A DNA stretch of 11,351 nt from Lachnospiraceae bacterium UBA3282 (lineage in GTDB: Bacteria > Bacillota > Clostridia > Lachnospirales > Lachnospiraceae): assembly GCA_002361735.1 (NCBI GenBank), contig DETS01000008.1, positions 649-11,999 of the forward strand, given 5' to 3'. Shown here piece by piece: positions 6,398 through 11,351 of the stretch. Every line of letters begins with the position of its first letter. Within the stretch, counting starts at the first letter, position 1. Made by a program: the position numbers and the translations under genes. The notes under the pieces were generated by a model. That model worked only from the letters and a program-made list of their open reading frames with translations. It was not told where the DNA came from and made no database searches.

Positions 6398-7495
6398 ATG
6401 GACTTAAAACTTAGAAAGAAGGAAGAATGTAAATTTGACGCAGTCAGTCTGGGAGAGATCATGCTTAGACTGGATCCGGGAGAAGGGAGAATCAAGACGG
6501 CCAGAAGTTTCAAAGCGTGGGAAGGAGGCGGAGAGTACAACGTCGTCCGCGGACTTCGCAGATGCTTCGGACTCAGAACCGCTGCCATTACCGCATTTGC
6601 GGACAATGAGGTAGGTAAGCTGATGGAGGATTTCATTTTGCAGGGCGGGGTGGACACTTCCCTGATCAAATGGATGCCAACGGACGGAATCGGAAGAATC
6701 TGCAGAAACGGAATCAACTTCACGGAGAGAGGATTTGGCATCCGCGGGGCGCTGGGTTGCTCCGATCGTGCGAATACGGCGATCTCCAAAGCGACTCCCG
6801 AGGATTTTGATTTTGATTATATTTTTGGAGAACTGGGCGTTCGCTGGCTGCACACAGGCGGTATTTATGCGGCGTTATCCGAGCAGGCGGGTGAGACGGT
6901 CACGGCAGCCATTAAGACAGCCAAGAAGTACGGCACGGTCGTTTCTTATGACTTAAATTATCGTCCTTCCATGTGGAGCGCGATCGGCGGACAGGAAAAA
7001 GCGCAGGAAGTGAATAAGGAAATCGCCAAATATGTGGATGTCATGATCGGCAACGAGGAAGACTTTACCGCGTGCCTCGGTTTTGAAATCGAGGGAAACG
7101 ATGAGAACCTGAAAGAGCTCAATCTGGATGGCTATAAGAAGATGATCAATGAGGCGGCACAGACTTATCCGAACTTTAAGGCGGTGGCGACCACGCTCAG
7201 AACCGTTCGCACCGCGACGGTGAATGACTGGTCGGCGATCTGCTGGGCGGACGGCAATGTCTACAAGGCATCCGACTATAAGGAATTGGAGATCATGGAC
7301 AGAGTCGGCGGCGGGGATTCCTTCGCATCCGGGCTGATTTACGGTCTGATGGAGACCGGGGATGCACAAAAGGCTGTAGACTACGGCGCGGCGCACGGAG
7401 CGCTTGCCATGACCACACCGGGCGATACCACGATGGCGTCCTTGAAGGAAGTCGAGAGTATCATGTCGGGCGCGGGCGCACGCGTTAAGAGATAA
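6398..7495 (+). CDS. kdgK: PfkB-family sugar kinase, probable 2-keto-3-deoxygluconate kinase
   Basis: Expected to phosphorylate KDG to 2-keto-3-deoxy-6-phosphogluconate (KDPG), the substrate of Eda encoded downstream. The 365-residue protein is complete. The start at 6398 follows AAGGAG at 6381-6386; upstream in-frame starts lie in the promoter and operator and are rejected. Visible motifs are GEIMLRLDPG near residue 19, WEGGGEYNVVRGL near 41 (the PfkB glycine-rich substrate region), SYDLNYRPSMW, and DRVGGGDSFASG at 301-312 with the likely catalytic base Asp307. It is first in an operon with kduI (51-base gap), kduD and eda under a LacI-type operator. Substrate is inferred from context; other ketose or ketogluconate kinases of the family cannot be excluded. 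Confidence 0.87.
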   Translation: MDLKLRKKEECKFDAVSLGEIMLRLDPGEGRIKTARSFKAWEGGGEYNVVRGLRRCFGLRTAAITAFADNEVGKLMEDFILQGGVDTSLIKWMPTDGIGRICRNGINFTERGFGIRGALGCSDRANTAISKATPEDFDFDYIFGELGVRWLHTGGIYAALSEQAGETVTAAIKTAKKYGTVVSYDLNYRPSMWSAIGGQEKAQEVNKEIAKYVDVMIGNEEDFTACLGFEIEGNDENLKELNLDGYKKMINEAAQTYPNFKAVATTLRTVRTATVNDWSAICWADGNVYKASDYKELEIMDRVGGGDSFASGLIYGLMETGDAQKAVDYGAAHGALAMTTPGDTTMASLKEVESIMSGAGARVKR

Positions 7496-7546
7496 GAAAC
7501 AGAGAATCCAAAACAAATTACCATAAAAAATAAAGGGGGCAGACAA

Positions 7547-8184
7547 ATGGAACTTCGTACAGCGGCATCTCCGAGAGATGTCAAACATTACACAACCGAG
7601 AGACTCAGAGAAGAATTTTTGATCGAAAAGGTTTCCTTTGAGGATGAGATTCGTCTGGTATACAGTCATATCGATCGTATCATCACAGGGGCGGTGACGG
7701 TTTTATCACGGTGGACGGAAAGAAATACACCGTTCTCATCAAGAGAGACGGCGTTGCGGGAGAAGGCGAAGTGGTGATCAAACCGGAAAACAAGGCGGAG
7801 CTTGGCACGCTGGAGGATGCGAACCACAGGACCATCAACAAGTACATCCTTCCCGGGCAGGTTGAGAGCTGTCAGCTGGTGATGGGACTCACGCATTTGG
7901 AGCCCGGCAGCGTATGGAATACGATGCCCAGCCACACGCATGACAGACGTATGGAGGTGTATCTCTACATCGATATCCCGGAGGATGCTTTCGTGATGCA
8001 CTTTATGGGAGAGCCGCAGGAGACAAGGCATATCATTATGAGAAACGAACAGGCGGTAATCTCTCCGAGCTGGTCCATCCATTCCGGTTGCGGCAGCCGC
8101 AACTATTCCTTTATCTGGGGGATGGTGGGAGAGAATCAGGCGTTTGACGATATGGACGGTATTGATAACAGGGATTTATTGTAG
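7547..8184 (+). pseudogene. kduI: 4-deoxy-L-threo-5-hexosulose-uronate ketol-isomerase KduI, two internal deletions
   Basis: KduI isomerises the product of unsaturated galacturonate (DKI) to DKII. The start follows AAAGGGGG at 7532-7539. The N-terminus reads normally to YSHIDRIITGAVT, then the homologous reading shifts frame at 7690-7700 and continues GGDGFITVDGKKYTV. This removes about 37 residues relative to E. coli KduI (278 residues). A second, in-frame loss of about 45 residues lies near 7735-7745, where KKYTV joins LIKRDG. From ELGTLEDANHRTINKY to the end the protein is normal, including the zinc site: PSHTHDRRMEVY (two His and one Glu) and SPSWSIHSG with the third His. The first frame stops at 7777. 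As written it would not be made as one chain; the C-terminal frame could start at GTG 7711 but lacks a ribosome site. Confidence 0.88.
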
Positions 8185-8202
8185 TAGGAAGGAGCGGAAG
8201 AC

Positions 8203-8752
8203 ATGGATGTAAAGAATCTGTTTTCTTTGGAAGGTAAGACTGCGCTGGTAACAGGGGCGGCTTACGGAATCGGTTTTGCCATTGCGGAAGCCTTAGCGGG
8301 AGCCGGAGCGAAAATTGCCTTTAACTGCCGCGATAAAGAGCATATGGAAAAGGCGCTTCATGATTATCGGGAAAAAGGGATCGAGGCAAAGGGGTATTAC
8401 TGCGATGTCACGGACGAGCAGCAGGTAGCGGATATGGTCGTTCAGATTAAGCAGGACCTTTCATCTGCTCTAAGGCGGTGCTCCCGGAGATGATGAAAAA
8501 GGGAAGCGGTAAGATCATCAATATCTGCTCCATGATGAGCGAATTTGGCAGAGAGACCGTTTTATCCGTTCCAAGACGCCGGCACAGAGATGGGGAAAAA
8601 CCGAAGATCTGCAGGGGCTTGCCATCTTCCTGGCTTCCGGCGCTTCCGTCTTTATCAACGGTCAGGTGATCTATGCTGACGGCGGTATCTCCGCGTATAT
8701 CGGACAGGATCCCGGCAATCTGGACGCAAGTAAGTTTGAAGACGTAGATTAA
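8203..8752 (+). pseudogene. kduD: 2-deoxy-D-gluconate/DKII 3-dehydrogenase KduD, two internal deletions
   Basis: KduD, a short-chain dehydrogenase, reduces DKII to KDG. The ATG follows AGGAAGGAG, 18 bases after kduI. Reading frame one gives the Rossmann start EGKTALVTGAAYGIG through DMVVQIKQDL (8459). The homologous reading then continues in another frame at FICSKAVLPEMMKKG to FGRETV (8561), and in the third frame from DRFIRSKTPAQRWG to the end at the TAA of 8750-8752. Against the 253-residue family, about 38 and 60 residues are missing. These contain the NNAG motif and the catalytic YxxxK motif, so no active enzyme can be made. Frame one stops at 8491-8493. The three remaining pieces are otherwise undamaged. 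Confidence 0.88.
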
Positions 8753-8775
8753 CAGAAAGGCATGGTCAGAGCAAA

Positions 8776-9426
8776 ATGAACAGTGAAAAAACACAGAAGG
8801 TTTTAAAACAGTTTGAAGAAGTCGGCATTATCCCGGTGGTCGTATTAAATGATGCGAAGGATGCGGAACCCCTCGGCAAAGCCCTGATGGAGGGCGGACT
8901 GCCGGCGGCGGAAGTGACATTTCGGACAGACGCGGCGGAGGAATCGATCCGCCGCATGAGCGAAAGTTTTCCGGATATGTTGGTGGGAGCGGGAACGGTA
9001 CTGACGACGGAGCAGGTGGACAGAGCCGTAAACGCGGGCGCAAAATTTGTGGTAGCTCCCGGATTTGACGCGGAGATCGTGCAGTACTGCCTGGACAGGG
9101 ATATCCCCGTCTGCCCCGGCACACAGAGTCCGAGCGAGGTGATGGCAGCCGTTAAAATGGGGCTGGATTATGTGAAATTTTTCCCGGCGGAAAATTCCGG
9201 CGGACTGAAAATGATCAATGCCATCGGTGCGGCGATGCCGGCTGTCAAATTTATGCCGACGGGTGGTATCAATGCAGAAAACGTGGTGGAGTATTTGAAA
9301 TCCGGCAGGATTTTCTGCTGCGGCGGAAGCTGGATGGTAAAGGCCGATCTCATCAAAGAGGGCAGGTTTGACGAGATCAAAGATCTGGTTGCTGCTGCGG
9401 CAAAGATTGTAAAGGAAAACAGATAA
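8776..9426 (+). CDS. eda: 2-dehydro-3-deoxy-phosphogluconate (KDPG) aldolase Eda
   Basis: Cleaves KDPG to pyruvate and glyceraldehyde 3-phosphate, the last step of the uronate route; many members also cleave 4-hydroxy-2-oxoglutarate. The 216-residue protein is complete. It shows IPVVVLND, AAEVTFRT with the catalytic Glu46, GAGTVL, APGFD, CPGTQSPSE, the Schiff-base lysine Lys134 in DYVKFFPAE, PTGGIN at 161-166, and CGGSWMVK. The gene follows kduD by 23 bases and ends the operon before a strong terminator. The ribosome site is weak (AAAGG about 15 bases upstream), so translation may depend partly on the upstream gene. Confidence 0.95.
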   Translation: MNSEKTQKVLKQFEEVGIIPVVVLNDAKDAEPLGKALMEGGLPAAEVTFRTDAAEESIRRMSESFPDMLVGAGTVLTTEQVDRAVNAGAKFVVAPGFDAEIVQYCLDRDIPVCPGTQSPSEVMAAVKMGLDYVKFFPAENSGGLKMINAIGAAMPAVKFMPTGGINAENVVEYLKSGRIFCCGGSWMVKADLIKEGRFDEIKDLVAAAAKIVKENR

Positions 9427-9445
9427 AAGAACAGTCGGATCATGG

Positions 9446-9477
9446 AGGACATTCACGGGTTGAATGTCCTTTTTTTA
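9446..9477 (+). terminator. Rho-independent terminator of the KDG operon
   Basis: A perfect 10-bp stem, AGGACATTCA (9446-9455) with TGAATGTCCT (9461-9470), has a 5-base loop CGGGT and is followed directly by six T. It lies 20 bases after the eda stop codon. Confidence 0.93.
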
Positions 9478-9506
9478 TTGCAAAACATACGGTTACCCTT
9501 TAAAAT
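9478..9506 (+). promoter_or_regulatory. Probable promoter of the secreted protein / response regulator operon
   Basis: TTGCAA (9478-9483) and TAAAAT (9501-9506) are 17 bases apart, right after the terminator. The transcript would have a leader of about 60 bases before the ATG at 9574. No uronate operator copy is seen, so this unit is probably controlled separately. Confidence 0.6.
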
Positions 9507-9573
9507 GAGGGAAAGAGGCAAGTTACGAATGAATACAGGGCATATGACCGTGCCGTGTAGGAGAGTGTGACAA

Positions 9574-10686
9574 ATGAAAAGACGTGGATACAGGAGTGCG
9601 GCGGCGTTTGCGGTACTGATCGGGTGGCTGCTTTGTTTGACAGCAGCACAGGCGGCTCCGGAGAAGACAGATGAAGCTTCCGTGCTGACGGAGTACGAGG
9701 ACTACTATGACCGTTTCCTGTCCATAGAGAACCGGGACGAGATAGCAGCGGGTGGCGGTTTTCTTGTGGTGGAGGATCAGATCTTTCCATTGGATCCGGA
9801 CGATGAGGACAGTATTTTGATGGTGCCTGCTTTTGACGGGCGGTATCATCGGTTGGCGCTGTTTTTTGTGGACAGTGAGGGGCATATTCTTTATCGGACG
9901 GAGCAGTTGGAGACCAACTACTGCGTCAAAGGACGGATGAAACAGCCGATACAGGACATTGCGGCGGTTTCCTTTCAGGATTTGAATCGGGACGGCAGGA
10001 CGGATATCATTCTCATTACTTCCTGTCTTAACGAGAGCGGCGCCTATGCCGGTGAGACGTATAAGGTCGGAGATGTGCTTTTTCGGAATCGGACGGGCAG
10101 CGGATTTTACAGAGATTATCGAATCTCGGAAAAGATCAACCGTTTCGGGATGAATAAGAGTGCGGATTCCATTGCGGCTTTTGTCCGGGACGGGGATTCT
10201 ACGGAATTTTTGTATACGGCGACAACGTTGCGGGAATTGCAAAGGAACCGTTTTCAGATTATTTCGGAACAATGTTATCTGCGGACGTTCGGCAAGCTGG
10301 GAAAGCTGCAGGTGACGCCGGGAACCTATCGGATCGCGGACTACGATATTTTTATGATCTATCTGGTGAATGAGCAGGGGGATATTGTGTCCGTGCTGCA
10401 GCCGATGGGGGAATATGACAACCTTTATGCGCTCAAGGGAGTGACTTGCCGCGATATCGACGGGGACGGACTTAAAGACATCGTAGTCCTTGCCAGATAC
10501 AGTTATGAAGGGGAAGGCGGGGAACTTCTCATTGAGAGCGATTATCGGATTTATTATCAGCGGACCGGCGGATTTGTGTCGGATACGGAGATACGGGATA
10601 CTTACCGATGCAGCGACGAAGATACGATGGAAATGTTGGTAGAGAAAGCACGGGCTTATTGGGGGTGGCAGACTACAGATGATTAA
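9574..10686 (+). CDS. Secreted FG-GAP/VCBS-repeat-like protein upstream of a two-component system
   Basis: A 370-residue protein with a Sec signal peptide: MKRRGYRS positive start, hydrophobic stretch at about 9-23, and likely cleavage after AQA at residue 27. AGGAG at 9559-9563 supports the start. Two calcium-binding-type motifs of the DxDxDGxxD form are visible: DLNRDGRTD at 136-144 and DIDGDGLKD at 294-302. Each is followed by a hydrophobic strand, typical of FG-GAP/VCBS beta-propeller blades. The region between is rich in aromatic and beta-strand sequence without a recognised enzyme motif. Its last 8 bases overlap the response regulator start, so the two are translationally coupled. It may act outside the membrane as an accessory sensor for the downstream kinase; that role is inference. 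No lipobox is convincing at Cys21. Confidence 0.8.
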   Translation: MKRRGYRSAAAFAVLIGWLLCLTAAQAAPEKTDEASVLTEYEDYYDRFLSIENRDEIAAGGGFLVVEDQIFPLDPDDEDSILMVPAFDGRYHRLALFFVDSEGHILYRTEQLETNYCVKGRMKQPIQDIAAVSFQDLNRDGRTDIILITSCLNESGAYAGETYKVGDVLFRNRTGSGFYRDYRISEKINRFGMNKSADSIAAFVRDGDSTEFLYTATTLRELQRNRFQIISEQCYLRTFGKLGKLQVTPGTYRIADYDIFMIYLVNEQGDIVSVLQPMGEYDNLYALKGVTCRDIDGDGLKDIVVLARYSYEGEGGELLIESDYRIYYQRTGGFVSDTEIRDTYRCSDEDTMEMLVEKARAYWGWQTTDD

Positions 10687-11338
10687 GATACTGATTGTAG
10701 ATGATGAAAAGCCGATCTGTGACTTGATAGACTTAAATCTTTCCTCCGCAGGCTATCACTGTACAGCGGTTCAGGATGGGCTGCAGGCGATCGATCTGAT
10801 CGAGAAGGAGACATTTGAACTGGTGCTTTTGGATATCATGCTGCCGGGGGCGGACGGATATGATGTGATGGACTACATAAGACCTTTGGGGATTCCGGTG
10901 ATCTTTATCACCGCAAAGCACGAGGTGAAGCATCGGGTAAAAGGCCTGAAATTGGGCGCTGACGATTATATCGTAAAGCCCTTTGACGTGGTGGAGCTGG
11001 TGGCGAGGGTGGAAGCGGTACTGCGGCGTTATAATAAGGCGGAGCAGCATCTTACGGTGGGAGATGTAACGGTGGATGTGGACGCGCGCAGGGTGACGAA
11101 GGCGGGCCGTCCCGTGGAGTTGACGAACAAGGAATTTGGGCTGTTACTCCTTTTTATGAAAAATAAGAACGTTGCCCTGTTTCGGGAGACCTTATATGAA
11201 AAGGTGTGGGAAGGGGAATACTTTGCGGACAGCAGGACGCTTGATTTGCATGTGCAGCGTCTGCGGAAAAAATTGGGATGGGAGCATAATCTGGTAGCGG
11301 TGTATAAGGTGGGCTATCGTTTAGAGGTGCAGGAATGA
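10679..11338 (+). CDS. OmpR/PhoB-family response regulator
   Basis: A 219-residue DNA-binding regulator. The receiver domain (1-115) has the acidic pair Asp8-Asp9, phosphoacceptor Asp52 in LLDIMLPGADG, Thr78 in FITAK, and Lys100-Pro101 in DDYIVKPFD. The winged-helix domain starts near 124, with LTNKEFGLLLLF and the recognition region DSRTLDLHVQRLRKKLG, and ends VGYRLE. All key residues are present and length is typical. The start overlaps the end of the upstream secreted-protein gene, and its stop codon overlaps the next ATG. The target genes are unknown; nothing links it by sequence to the uronate operator. Confidence 0.95.
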   Translation: MIKILIVDDEKPICDLIDLNLSSAGYHCTAVQDGLQAIDLIEKETFELVLLDIMLPGADGYDVMDYIRPLGIPVIFITAKHEVKHRVKGLKLGADDYIVKPFDVVELVARVEAVLRRYNKAEQHLTVGDVTVDVDARRVTKAGRPVELTNKEFGLLLLFMKNKNVALFRETLYEKVWEGEYFADSRTLDLHVQRLRKKLGWEHNLVAVYKVGYRLEVQE

Positions 11339-11351
11339 AATTTTCAATCAA
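11335..11351 (+). CDS. Start of a further gene, probably the partner sensor histidine kinase (cut by window end)
   Basis: An ATG at 11335 overlaps the response-regulator stop as ATGA and is preceded by GAGGTGCAGGA. Only five codons (MKFSI) are visible. The identity as a histidine kinase rests on the usual order of such operons, not on its sequence. Confidence 0.5.

Noticed and set aside
8762..8779. Five-codon mini-ORF whose TGA overlaps the eda start
   Set aside because: The only AAGG lies one base from its ATG, too close to act as a ribosome site; likely chance.
9529..9570. Thirteen-codon leader ORF before the secreted-protein gene
   Set aside because: It lacks repeated regulatory codons and alternative hairpins, so there is no support for attenuation.

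Overview
The window is a uronate and pectin catabolism cluster, followed by the start of a separate sensory operon. Gene content, strong AGGAGG-type ribosome sites, roughly even GC and the kinase-kduI-kduD-eda order suggest a gut-type Clostridia bacterium, probably Lachnospiraceae. That placement is inference from gene style, not a database match.

Region by region: (1) 1-2631 holds the 3' part of uxaC (uronate isomerase), then a damaged uxaB (tagaturonate reductase) running directly into a damaged uxaA (altronate dehydratase). (2) A LacI-family regulator (2632-3636, minus strand) is divergent from a short leaderless pectin methylesterase (3754-4512); a 16-bp palindromic operator lies between them. 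(3) A 198-bp structured inverted-repeat element (4507-4704) starts inside the end of the methylesterase gene and supplies its stop codon. (4) A truncated GH28 polygalacturonase-type gene runs into the C-terminal two thirds of a PfkB sugar kinase (4745-6279). (5) A promoter with a second copy of the operator (6315-6357) precedes an intact second PfkB kinase (probable kdgK), damaged kduI, damaged kduD and intact eda, closed by a clear terminator (9446-9477). (6) A new promoter at 9478-9506 starts a secreted FG-GAP/VCBS-like protein, an OmpR-family response regulator and the first codons of a further gene, probably a histidine kinase; these genes overlap.

How it should work: demethylated and hydrolysed oligogalacturonides give uronates. 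UxaC, UxaB and UxaA convert galacturonate to 2-keto-3-deoxygluconate (KDG). KduI and KduD convert the unsaturated-uronate product to KDG. KdgK phosphorylates KDG and Eda splits it to pyruvate and glyceraldehyde 3-phosphate. The shared operator implies that the LacI-family protein controls both the methylesterase side and the KDG operon.

The most striking feature is damage. Six genes (uxaB, uxaA, GH28, the first kinase, kduI, kduD) carry about eleven internal or gene-to-gene deletions, while the sequence between junctions is clean. At several junctions the same bases fit the conserved protein on both sides in two reading frames, so the joins lie in short direct repeats. This looks more like gaps in an assembly closed over short overlaps, or amplification chimeras, than natural gene decay, but only reads across the junctions can decide. 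I see no clear sign of a wholly new biological system. The inverted-repeat element and the two-site operator are the best biological leads.
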